Part shown: positions 11,318 to 20,798 of the stretch, piece by piece
Numbering within the stretch: the stretch's first letter is position 1
Layout of the letters: every line of letters starts with the position of its first letter
Source: Torreya grandis
Taxonomy: Eukaryota; Streptophyta; Pinopsida; Cupressales; Taxaceae
Reading direction: 5' to 3'
Length of the DNA: 64,000 bases
Assembly: GCA_037957365.1 (NCBI GenBank)
Contig: JARHVA010001425.1
Coordinates: 2,852,501-2,916,500, forward strand
Notes under the pieces: model-generated
Databases searched by the model: none
What the model was told of the DNA's origin: nothing
Seen by the model: only the letters and a program-made list of their open reading frames with translations
Made by a program: the position numbers and the translations under genes

Positions 11318-12538
11318 TGATTTAACTATTAAGGGGACTATGGATTTTAAAACCTATGTTGTTAAATGGATTGGAATAATAAATTAGGGAATAAATATGT
11401 AATAATTATAGCCACTTATTTGTAAAATAAATGACCTAATCTAATTATTCTAAAAATAGCAATGAACTATATAAGTATGTGCTTATCTAGTAATTCATTA
11501 AAATTAATGAATTGGAGGATAAAAACTAATGTAGAAGTTTATTAGAGTGTCATAAATTGGAAATAGGTCTCAAGAATCCTCCTAGACAATAGTGTGTCCC
11601 CTTGGATATTAGTGCACTACACTAGTTTCCTCCCTACCACGCTAGTGTCCTCTAATTAAAAACTATGTGATCTTTTGTTAATAGCCTCACTTGAGTCTAA
11701 GACATATGTGTCTATGTGAACTCCCTTGATTCACTATATGTGGCCTATTTTTAATTGAATTGGGAACAAACCTTGGAACTCCATGTTATTAAGGTATTTG
11801 AGGGGAAAAAATAGCAAAAGTGTAATGTTAGCTAGGTAGGCTGGACATGAACTCAACACCCCATTATGTTGATATTTACCTACATACCAATAGCTAGAGA
11901 GGGGATCAAACCCGATGTTGTTCTCCTGACTAAGTGCTTGGTGCAAGTGCAAGTGAATACTATTATGAATGTCTTTTTGAGTGTTTTGAGTGTGATTGAG
12001 ACTAGAAATCTAAGGAATCTAAGATTAGGAGTGTTGTAGATGGATATATGCATAAGTATGATAGAATAGGGATTAATGACCTTGATTTGTATAACTATTT
12101 CTAAGTTTATTCATGAGTATTTACATCTAATTTACATCTAATTGGTAAAGGGATAAAAGTGGTGTATATATAGTGATTTGGTTCTTGTCATGATGTTATT
12201 TGAGTCTAATCTAACCCTAAGGTACCTTAAATTTTATAAATATGTCTATTGGGGTCAAAAAGAGGTAAGGGACACTAGCGTAATCACTTGGTCACTAGTG
12301 TAGTATGCTAGTGTCCAAAAGGGCATGATAGTGGCTAGGTGGAACAACATGGGGAACTAGGGTTTTATGCCTAGGAGAAGGTCTAAGATAGATTTTGGAA
12401 TGTCTATGAAAGGGTTAGACCCATACAAAATCCATATAAGGATTAAAAGAGGCCTTAAGATAGGTCTAGGTTTAAGTTAGGGCTAGGATGGTCTCAAGTA
12501 ACACTCATTACACTCAAGTGATATTTTATATGACTACA
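11318..12538 (-). repeat. 5' LTR of element D
   Basis: 1221 bp, partner of 4735-5952. On the plus strand it begins TGATTTAACT and ends ATGACTACA, so it has TG/CA ends when read as an element. Followed by the target duplication CTAAA. Minus-strand frames such as 11734-11952 are chance. Confidence 0.9.
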
Positions 12539-12543
12539 CTAAA

Positions 12544-13821
12544 TATTTAATAAGTAAAGTAGAGTTCATTATTACCTTTCATATTTTCCATAGTGATCTA
12601 GGTTCTAAGACTATTTGCATGTCTGAGTTACATTAATATTAATCCATAGTCTTAAAAGGGACTAAGACATAAAAAATAAAAAAAAAGGGAATATGGTATT
12701 AATCCATGGTGTATTATTATAACCATAAGTATTGAATACTTAGCTTGATGTCATTTTTTTTTATGTTTGGTTAATCAACCAAACCATGGTAGTGATGTGG
12801 TCAGTTGACTAGTTGTATTGGGCTATCAATTAGGGTTTCATTTTATTGGAAACTAGTCAATTATTTTGGTGAATTTTTTCATGAATATTTTTGGCATAAT
12901 GTAGCTCTACAAGGGTTTGTAACTAATATCCATGCATGTAGAATTAGGTCTTAGAGTGTGTAATGTTTTTAAGTGGTATTCATTAGATTTCTAGGTGGTA
13001 GAATGGGTAGTTCTACTAGATGGAAATACTGGTAAGCATGATAAAAAAAATTTAAAGTAACTATGGATAAGAATAAATCAATATGGTAAAGTGGGAAAGG
13101 TAACAAGAAGAAATGAGTTGATATTGTGCTCTCTTGGTTACCACATTATATAGACAAACAAGTAAATTCTTGAGCTTTTTTTTAAGGCATGAATGTGAAC
13201 TAGGTACTTGAAAGTTTTAAATAAATTATGTTTATGGTTTGGAAGCATGTGTAAAGCTCTTTAATAGACCTAAAATAGTTATTTATATTTAGACATAGTC
13301 AAATAAAATCACATAAGTGAGAGACTGAAAGTTCCATCTCACCCTTGGAAGGCATAAAGCTAAACTAATAACATAAAAGGTTTGAATGGTTATTCATTTT
13401 ATAGTTTTAATGTCTTTGAATGTTTACTTATGTGTTTGTTTAAAATAATTTGAATATTTGTTTATTTAATTATTTTAATAACTTTAGATGAGTTTTTAAT
13501 GGGTTGTGGTTGATATTGGGTCTTTGGCTAAGCATCGAAGGTCACTAGGGTTTTATGGCATTTGATTTTTGGTTTCTTTACTTTGATTTTGAGCCATTCA
13601 ATTATTTTCATCCAAAACCTTAAATATACCCTTTATGTTCCCATTTGCTTCATGCTATAAGGATTACCTGTGTGGTCTAATTTCACCATTGGGTGTCTAC
13701 TCCACTTCCCATGTGATGTTTGGGGTGGGTAGGTAACCCACATATGGTTAGGCTCATTTTTCATTAGGAAAATAATAACATGTAGAATATTATTTTTCTA
13801 AGCTGAGGATGAAGAAATTTA
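12544..13821. other. Non-coding stretch between elements D and M
   Basis: AT-rich sequence with no recognisable gene or LTR pairing. The beginning may be the rest of the element H LTR that D split, but without a second copy this cannot be shown. Confidence 0.4.
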
Positions 13822-13958
13822 GGCATAGGATTAACACCACAAGGAGTGTGGTGGGTAGTCTTCAAGTGGGAGCTTGAAGAGGGATACAAGCCAGGGAATG
13901 AATTAGACAATGTACAGGTACAGGTACAGGTGCAGCTATTTATCTCTAAGTGGGAGAT
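13822..13958 (+). mobile_element. Extra copy of the copia element M internal 3' tail, left of its 5' LTR
   Basis: These 137 bases ('aggcataggattaacaccac' to 'aagtgggagat') match 16917-17053, the end of the M interior with its polypurine tract (AAGTGGGAGAT). An ordinary insertion would have host DNA here. The order tail-LTR-interior-tail-LTR implies that a second element once lay head to tail on the left, or that recombination between LTRs took place. Confidence 0.85.
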
Positions 13959-14058
13959 TGTTAGGTTATGGAGCTAAAAGCTTCACCAAGATGCAAATAG
14001 GAGGAGTTATGGAGGTTGCAGAGGTTGTGAAGAGTTACAGAATGAGTTGCAGGGCAAC

Positions 14059-14160
14059 CAACGTTAGTCTAATCAACCGATGTCAGTCAGATAGCAGTGA
14101 AGAAGCAATCGACGTCAGTTACCAGTCGGCTGACATCGGTCAGGGAGGAGCTGACGTCGG
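14059..14160 (+). promoter_or_regulatory. Cluster of TGACGTCA-like words in the M U3 region
   Basis: Within about 100 bp occur CCGATGTCAGTCAG, GACGTCAG, TGACATCGGTCAG and CTGACGTCGG, in both orientations, about 150 bp upstream of the LTR TATA box. TGACG and TGACGTCA cores are known binding sites of plant bZIP (TGA/as-1 type) factors, and repeated U3 motifs act as enhancers in tobacco Tnt1 and Tto1. That these words act so here is inference. Confidence 0.5.
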
Positions 14161-14309
14161 CAGCCTGTGCGTGAACATGCAGTCTGCATGTTGATTCTGG
14201 AGAGTCTATTTTTGGACTCTTAGTTTGCATGTTAAAGGCTAATTATAGTCTTGAGTTGTGCATCTAATTATTGTAATTAAGATAGTCTAATTATTGTATG
14301 CATGAGATC

Positions 14310-14317
14310 TATATAAT
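14310..14317 (+). promoter_or_regulatory. TATA box of the M 5' LTR
   Basis: TATATAAT, conserved in the partner LTR at 17405-17412 and about 350 bp from the LTR start, a normal place for the start of R. Confidence 0.6.
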
Positions 14318-14900
14318 AGACTCATGGGCTATATTGTAAATGAGTACTAGAGAGTAAGAGAGCAAATAAGCTCCTTCAGAGAGAGGAGAGCAATGGTGTG
14401 TTCCTCTTAGTGCCATAATACCAAGTGTGGGTGCTGGTTTGGAGAATCAGAAGGGTTCTTCGTATATGTATGATCTTGGTCAGTAGGTGTGCATGGCTTC
14501 TTATGGAGATCTACAATGGTGAGTAAGGTCTAGTGATTTGTAGGTAGCAACAGAGAGTGGGAGATCTACTTAGAGTATGGTTGTGTACTTGGTGTACTGG
14601 CAGCGTGTTACTGACTGGTGGAGGTAAACAACAATTCCATATTTGAGTTGTGTGTTGGGACCGTGAGAGAGAGGGAAGAAGGTCTTGAGGTGTGGTGAGC
14701 CTTTGAGGTGGAGGAAGAAGTGGCATCTTCCTTATTGTATTTTCTTCTGAGTGATTATTAATATAATTGTGTATTGTCTCTCATATTCCTGTGTTGTTTC
14801 ATATTTCTAGTTACTTATCATTTTGGTTAAATTCCATGTTTAGTTGCTAATACAAGAGGTAATCATATGTGCTCTTATTAGGGAGCAAGATCCTGACAGT

Positions 14901-14912
14901 TGGTATCATAGC
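14901..14912 (+). other. Primer-binding site of element M (tRNA-iMet type)
   Basis: TGGTATCATAGC follows the LTR end after two bases. The canonical site in plant copia elements is TGGTATCAGAGC, complementary to the 3' end of initiator-Met tRNA; one G-to-T difference is seen. Confidence 0.8.
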
Positions 14913-15009
14913 TTTTGGTTGGGTTGACTAACAGGTGGTTTCAGATCTGGTTAGTGTTTGTTGATTACAGGTCACTCTCAGGGGTTTCAGATTGAGTGGG
15001 AGTATAGTA

Positions 15010-15654
15010 ATGGCAGAAGAAAGTAAGCTATGAATGGAGAAACTGAATAACATGAATGGTCTGATTGATGGAAAAAAAGAGCAGGTAAAAGGAGATTTTT
15101 GGTCGGTAGAAGATCAGCGTGTAAAAGTAGATGTTACAGGTGATGTTGCACAGGTTGCTCTAGATAAAGTAGAATCTTTGTTTACAGATTCTTTTGCCTC
15201 TTTCCATGTAGCCTGAAATAGAGCATCTTTTCATGGGTATGTCTTTGGAGACTTTGGAGAGATTTATTTAGGGGTTGGTGAGCCTTGTTAAATGATTGGC
15301 AAAGGGGAAGTGAAGCTTAAAATGTAGACAAATAACACATAGGTGTTGAAGGAGGTCATGCAGGTACCTGTCTTGGAGATTAGTCTAATTTCTTCAAGAA
15401 ATTTGGGTGATGGGAGATGCACAGTAACTCTCACAACGGATGCACTTGAATTAGATGGTGGTAAGAAAGTAGGTATCCTTTATCTATCTACTTATATTAC
15501 TGATTCGCCTTCTATTGCAGAGATGTGGCTTTGTAGGCTTGGTCACATATGTAGGAGGGGAATGCATGTTCTTAAGTGGAAGATAGATATATTTGATAAA
15601 CTTAAGAACTGGAAATCCTTGGTGTTCATGGAGGAGATGGCGGACATAGATTAG
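15010..15654 (+). pseudogene. Copia gag start and GAG-pre-integrase remnant (element M)
   Basis: The gag ATG is at 15010 (MAEESKL, stop, MEKLNN), matching the usual MAEESKLR.E.LNN start; the stop is a CGA-to-TGA change. Gag continues as DGKKEQVKGDFWSVEDQR and then breaks. From 15343 the frame VLKEVMQVPVLEISLISSRN to GILYLSTYITDSPSIAEMW and LCRLGHICRRGMHVLKWK is the pre-integrase domain (His of the 'LW H.RLGH' zinc motif retained as RLGH). Sequence between the two, including protease, is deleted. Integrase proper is absent after 15654. Confidence 0.82.
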
Positions 15655-15754
15655 TTGAGGGGACTAAATTATTTTGAGCAGGGTTGTGTTGATTTGAACA
15701 AGGTTTTATTCCATGGAGAGCTCACGAGTAAAAAGTCATCACTCACAGGCAAAC

Positions 15755-15940
15755 ACAGGTACTGGCATCGGTCAGATAGTAATCGATATCGATAATAGGA
15801 AGACTGACGTTAGTCAGGAAGGAACTAACATCGGTAAAAGGGATACTAGTGTCAGCCAGGGAAATGATGTCAGCAGTTAGGGTTAGTGCAGGGAACTGAC
15901 ATCAGTCAGATGCAGACTAGGAGATGGCTGAGATCGGTCA
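15755..15940 (+). repeat. TGACATCGGTCA-like word array inside the M interior
   Basis: Eight or so words of the type GGCATCGGTCAG, TGACGTTAGTCAG, AACATCGGTAA, GTGTCAGCCAG, TGACATCAGTCAG and TGAGATCGGTCA are spaced 20-35 bp apart, where integrase should be. They resemble the U3 cluster at 14074-14160. There is no coding sequence here. Confidence 0.6.
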
Positions 15941-16254
15941 CTGGAATGGATGGTGGGCAGATAGCAAGCTGTCAACAAGTCTTAAACGCCCATATGGATG
16001 TCAAAAAGGGTAAGTGAACCTCATATTCATTATTCACCTTCTTTATATTGCTTATTGATAGTCAAGAACTAAGAAGATGTGAAGAGGCAATGTAGGTAGA
16101 ATCCAAAAACAGTGGGAGCTTGGCATGGATGAGGAGTGTGAGTCCTTGGAGAAGAACCAAATAGGGATTTTTTGGTGGAGTTGTTAGCTAGAAAAAAGCA
16201 CTGGAAGATGGATGGATTCCCAAGTTAAAGAAGAGAGTGGATGGATAGGTGAGA

Positions 16255-16960
16255 CAAAAGGCCAAGGTATAAGGTCTTGAGGAAGCTGCAGGATAGTGGT
16301 ATAGGGCTGACAGGTGGTACCAGGTGGATGACAAAGCAGAGCTTTTGTCAATGTCAGTACAACCATTGTGTTTATCTTACTAGGTGGATGATGGTCACAA
16401 CATTATCTTGTTACTGTATGTGGAGGATGAGCTTGGAGAAGGTTCATACATACAGGGTTTTTTTGAGCTAAAGGTAAGGTTAGTTTAGTGGCATGTCATG
16501 AGGAATTTGGAGCATCAAAATTCTTTGGCATAAGAGACATGGAAGATCACAAGTTGATCTCTAGTGGGAGCTGATGTGAAGATGGTGTTGGCAGGGTTTA
16601 AGATGCAGGATGTAGAATCAGAAAGCACACCAAGGGTTGGACAGTTCAAGCTGAGCTTAGAAAAGTGTTTGAAATCACATGAGGTCGAGTGTAGACCTGA
16701 GTTTTCCCAAGCAGTGGGAGTTGTCAGAAACTATGGAGCCAATTCGGGGAAGGAGTACTAGAGGGAAGTTTAGTGGATTCTCAGGTATCTGAGAGGGACT
16801 AGAAGTAGGGATTCTTGTTATGCAGGGTCAAGGTCTTCACTACATGGAGTTATAGGTTTGGATGTGGCAGGTTACTTGGATGACAGGTGTAGCATCACAG
16901 GATGTGTGGTGGTTCAGGCACAAGATTAACACCACAAGGAGTGTGGTGGGTAGTCTTCAA
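16255..16960 (+). pseudogene. Copia RT end and RNase H remnant (element M)
   Basis: Short RT traces include LTRWMMVTTLSC and then LLLYVEDELGE, the copia YVDD box with the first catalytic Asp changed to Glu (16417-16428). The RNase H part follows: GQFKLSLEKCLKSHEVE, AVGVVRNYGANSGKEY, WILRYLRGT, GVIGLDVAGYLDDRCSITGC. These are diagnostic of copia (KLSLEQ..K, GVVSRFM.NPGKEHW, AVKWILRYLRGT, DYAGD.D.RRSTTGY). Frames shift at least three times. Confidence 0.85.
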
Positions 16961-17042
16961 GTGGGAGCTTGAAGAGGGATATAAGCCAAGGAATGAATTA
17001 GATGGTGTATAGGTACAGGTATAGGTGCAGTTGTTTATCTCC

Positions 17043-17053
17043 AAGTGGGAGAT
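17043..17053 (+). other. Polypurine tract of element M
   Basis: AAGTGGGAGAT stands directly before the 3' LTR TGTTAGG. The same tract precedes the 5' LTR at 13949-13958, part of the duplicated tail. Confidence 0.8.
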
Positions 17054-17993
17054 TGTTAGGTTATGGAGCTAAAAGCTTCACCAGGATGCAAATAGGAGGA
17101 GTTACGGAGGTTGCAGAGGTTGCAGAGAGTTTCAAAATGAGTTGCAGGACAATTGACATCGATCTGATCAATCAACGTCAGTTAGATAGCAGTGAAGAAG
17201 AAACTGACATCAGTTACCAGTTGGCTGACATCAGTTAGGGAGGAGCCGACGTCTGCAACATGTGCGTGAACATGCAGTCTTCATGTTGATTTCGAAGAGT
17301 CTATTTTTGGACTGTTAGTTTACATGTTAAAGGCTAATTATATTCTTGAGTTACATGTCTAATTATTGTAATTAAGATAGTCTAATTATTGTATGCATGA
17401 GATCTATATAATAGACTCATGGGTTGTATTGTAAATGAGTGCTAGAGAGTAAGAGAGCAAATAAGCTCCTTCAGAGAGAGGAGAGCAATGGTGTGTTCCT
17501 CCTAGTGCCACAGTACCAAGTGTGGGTGCTGGTTTGGAGAATCAGAAGGGTTCTTTGTATATGTATGATCTTGGTCAGCAGGTGTGCATGGTTTCTTTTA
17601 GACATCTACAATGGTGAGTAAGGTCTAGTGATTTGCAGGTAGCAACAGAGAGTGGGAGATCTACTTGGAGTATGGTTGTGTACTTGGTGTGCTGGCAGCA
17701 TGTTACTGACTGGTGGAGGTGAACAAAAATTCTATATTTGATTTGTGTGTTGGGACCATGAGAGAGAGGGAAGAAGGTCTTAAGGTGTGGCGAGCCTTTG
17801 AGGTGGAGGAAGAAGTGGCATCTTCCTTATTGTATTTTCTTCTGATTGATTATTAATACAATTGTGTATTGTCTCTCATATTCCTGTGTTGTTTCATATT
17901 TCTAGTTACTTATCATTCTAGTTAAATTCCATGTTTAGTTGCTAATACGAGAGGTAATCATATGTGCTCTTATTGGGGAGCAAGATCCTGACA
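17054..17993 (+). repeat. 3' LTR of copia element M
   Basis: 940 bp, from TGTTAGG to GATCCTGACA. It differs from the 5' LTR mainly at CpG positions: for example CAATCGACGTCAG became AACTGACATCAG and CAGTCGGCTGACATCGG became CAGTTGGCTGACATCAG. This copy has lost more CpGs than the left one. Confidence 0.95.
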
Positions 17994-20640
17994 GATGTTT
18001 GATTTAGTGGCTTCTACTTATTCATGTTTTGTAATGGCATACGTAAATGTATTATAATACTAGGTCATTAAGATAATGGTTTTTAGAGGTATTTTGGTCT
18101 TGAAAATTAAAAAGTGGGGGATGGGGGGGTTTTCTTTGATGTATAATTTATATTTATTACTATATTTAAATTTTTGTAAACTTATATGCATATATAGTTT
18201 ATAAGTTAAAACTTCTATATTTCATGAAAACTGCTAGAGATGTTCTATTATATTATTATTTATAATTTAAGGTAAAGAGCTTAATCATGTTTTAAATATA
18301 TGATTATATGACTTAATGCATTTTCCATTTTGTATAGATAAATAATATTTAATGAGGAATTTTTATGTTGCATTTCATTTTTTTGATTTTCACAAATTAT
18401 AGATTCATGTAGACCATTACAAATGAATATGTATCTAAATTTGTTTTGGAATAAATTATTTAATTAATTTATTACCTTAATCTTGTCGAATTAACCTCCT
18501 TTTTAATCTATTTATAATGTGTGTTTGAAATTTTTCTTAGATGATAATGCAATTTATTTATAAATTCAACTCTTAAAGGGGCATGACCCTCCATACTTAT
18601 TCAATTAAAATGAAATTTTTTTGTTCCATTGTATTTTAATTTTACTTTGGAAATGAGTTAAATTAGGTTAATTTACCTCCATCATATCATTCTTTCTTTA
18701 TTATTTAATAAAAAACTTATTTAATTTTAAGACTGCTAGATTCCTTCATCCTTGATATTAATATAAAGTAAATATGAGTTTGTCAATTGAAAACATGGAA
18801 GATTGGTTTAAAGTCATAATTTAATCAGTTTCAAATATTATATTAATTTTATTTATTAATTATATTTTAATCATTGTGTTGGATTAAATTGATATGGTTG
18901 TATATATTTTAGACAAGTTGTGAAATCTGTTTATGACTCATATAGAGTCATAGGGATTGATCACTTATTAAATCGACCTATAGTGTGTTTGGGTCAGTAA
19001 CATTACAAATTTGATCAATGAATTCATATTTATATTTTTTATTTCATCATGATTTAGTATTCTTTTTTTGCAATCATGAATTTGTTATTCATTCATAAAA
19101 TATTATTCAAGGGAATAGAATTGTCATAGTGTGAATTTTTGAATTCAAGGTTGGAGTGATTATTATCTCTTCACTAGACATATCTAGCCTAGGTTGTAGC
19201 TTAAATAAGATAGGTAATTATATTTTGAATTTTTTTAGACCAACACCTCCCCCCCATCTTTATTTTTTTTGAAAAAGGGACCCCTGTGATTGTTTCTAGA
19301 ACCTCTATATTCTAGAATAAATGTGAAAGATTGTTTGATATTCAATTTTAAAGGTAGGTCAATCTTTAAAAAAGACATAAGATTTGGTGTATATAATTAT
19401 GATCAGGTTTTTAATGTTGCCAAATAATCATCCTTAATGTGATTAATTTCAAGATCCATTGAAGAAGTCGGGATTCCCAAATAGTAAAATCTAGCAATAA
19501 ATTTTATGCATGATCAGGTTTTAACTTAAAATTCATCCACTTTTATAGATCTAACACTTTACACTTGTTGGATAGATTTAATCTAATGGTGCATCAAGTT
19601 TGAAGTCTTTTATAAAGGCATATAGTTAATGATTCAGGTCTCAATAAGGATCCAACAATGATCACTTGATCGAAGGTTTTAAATCTAATGGTGTGAATTA
19701 AAGCCAAAGCTACAGGAACTCTCGAGGGATTTACATGTAACATTCAATAATTGGATCAATAAATTACATTATCCTAAATTTTATAGGTTTTCTCCCATCA
19801 TTTTATGTCTATGAGGATTTATTTGATGTGATCGAACCCATCAAATTTAACCTAGACAATTACCAGAGCCTTGAGAACTCTCAAGGGATTTACACATGAC
19901 ACTCACTTATTGGATTAATAAATTCCATTATCTTAAATTTGATAGGTTCATTCCCATAATTTGATGTCTACAAATATGTATTTGATGTGACTAAACCTGT
20001 CAAATTTAACTTAGACAATTTTTAAAGCCTAATCAAAGGGGCCAATTCTAAAAAACCTTTTAAGAAATTCCTAGCTTTTTACGAAGATAAACCTAGTATA
20101 TAAAGATCTTAGCCTAAGTCATTTAGTGTTTTTAAACATAAAATTTTAAATAATATTTTTAATCCTAAGATTCATATAATCATGGAACTAATTAAAAGGT
20201 AAGCATATTATAGGATCCAATGGTGCGTCAAGCCCAAAGCCTTTTAAAAAAGCATGTGATTAATGATCTACCCCTAGTTAAGATCCAATGGTGATCACTT
20301 GCTCGCTAGATTTGATCCAATAGTATGAGGAAGTTGAGGACTTTTCAAAGACCTCAAAATCTTGACACATAGCATAATTAGTGAGTTTAAAAATCAAGAG
20401 ACCAATGAAATGCAAGGACCTAGATTCAATTTTTCAAAGCAAAATAAAGAGGACTTTTGAAAGCTAATGGCTAAACTTCAACTATCATTTATGAAATTTG
20501 CCATGAAAGGCATGAAACCCTACCACATAAGATCCACGTAGGTATGGAAGACCAAAATTAAAGATATCCTATGCTTGATAATGTAGAAGACATGAGAATG
20601 AGGTCCCATCAAATTTGAGGCATGTATGAAATTAAGAGTT
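17994..20640. other. AT-rich stretch without recognised genes
   Basis: Between element M and unknown reading frame G. It holds poly-G (18114-18130) and poly-C (19236-19245) runs, long AT tracts and the repeats listed separately. No LTR or transposase signal was found. Part of 19.5-20.7 kb may be the promoter or LTR side of G, since the two repeat classes there lie just upstream of its TATA box. Confidence 0.4.
19716..20033. repeat. 159-bp tandem duplication
   Basis: Two copies begin GAACTCTC(G/A)AGGGATTTACA at 19716 and 19875 (period 159) and both end in 'tcaaatttaac.tagacaatt'. They differ by scattered substitutions. A second, dispersed pair ('aatggtgc.tcaag' to 'gatcacttg.tcg') flanks them at about 19579-19690 and 20217-20315. 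Confidence 0.75.
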
Positions 20641-20677
20641 GGATATTTTTGCCATTAAAGCTAAAAACCCTGAACCC

Positions 20678-20685
20678 TATATAAA
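20678..20685 (+). promoter_or_regulatory. TATA box upstream of unknown reading frame G
   Basis: TATATAAA in the context CCCTATATAAAGGACC, 114 bp before the first ATG of G (20799). It is a strong plant-like TATA context; that it drives G is inference. Confidence 0.5.
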
Positions 20686-20798
20686 GGACCTAAGTTGGTT
20701 CAATTTATCACATAATAATAAAATCAAGTGCAACTTGAATTTATAGCAAGTGCTTTAGTGAGATATTTTTTTCCATCAATTACAATTTAGTGTTATCA

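Larger units (their letters stand above)
4735..12538 (-). mobile_element. Element D: complete but pol-less LTR retrotransposon (7.8 kb)
   Basis: Two long direct repeats (4735-5952 and 11318-12538) bound a 5.4-kb interior. The element runs on the minus strand: primer-binding site next to the right LTR, polypurine tract next to the left LTR, gag near the right end, protease after it. Flanks read CTAAG (4730-4734) and CTAAA (12539-12543), a 5-bp target duplication with one G-to-A change. No RT, RNase H or integrase motif was found between protease and the 3' LTR in about 3.1 kb, so it looks non-autonomous. It sits inside the 3' LTR of element H. Confidence 0.85.
13959..14898 (+). repeat. 5' LTR of copia element M
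   Basis: Starts TGTTAGG and ends GATCCTGACA, with exactly the same length as 17054-17993. U3 holds a cluster of TGACRTCRG-like words (14074-14160) and a TATA box (TATATAAT, 14310-14317). 'ctcttatcattttggttaaat'-type sequence and 'ttgtgtattgtctctcatatt' lie near the 3' end in both copies. Confidence 0.95.
13959..17993 (+). mobile_element. Element M: internally deleted Ty1/copia retrotransposon
   Basis: Two 940-bp LTRs (13959-14898, 17054-17993) flank a 2155-bp interior. The primer-binding site is complementary to initiator-Met tRNA, and fragments of Gag, GAG-pre-integrase, RT and RNase H follow in copia order. The integrase core and most of RT are gone. CpG-containing words are far more frequent here than in neighbouring repeats, and the LTRs are very alike, so this is among the youngest insertions in the window. 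No clear target duplication was found because the left side carries another M tail. Confidence 0.9.

Noticed and set aside
18114..19254. GATGGGGGGG at about 18121 and CCCCCCCATC at about 19238 as terminal inverted repeats of a 1.1-kb element
   Set aside because: Only 10 bp, mostly homopolymer, no target duplication and no coding content; chance is the simpler explanation.
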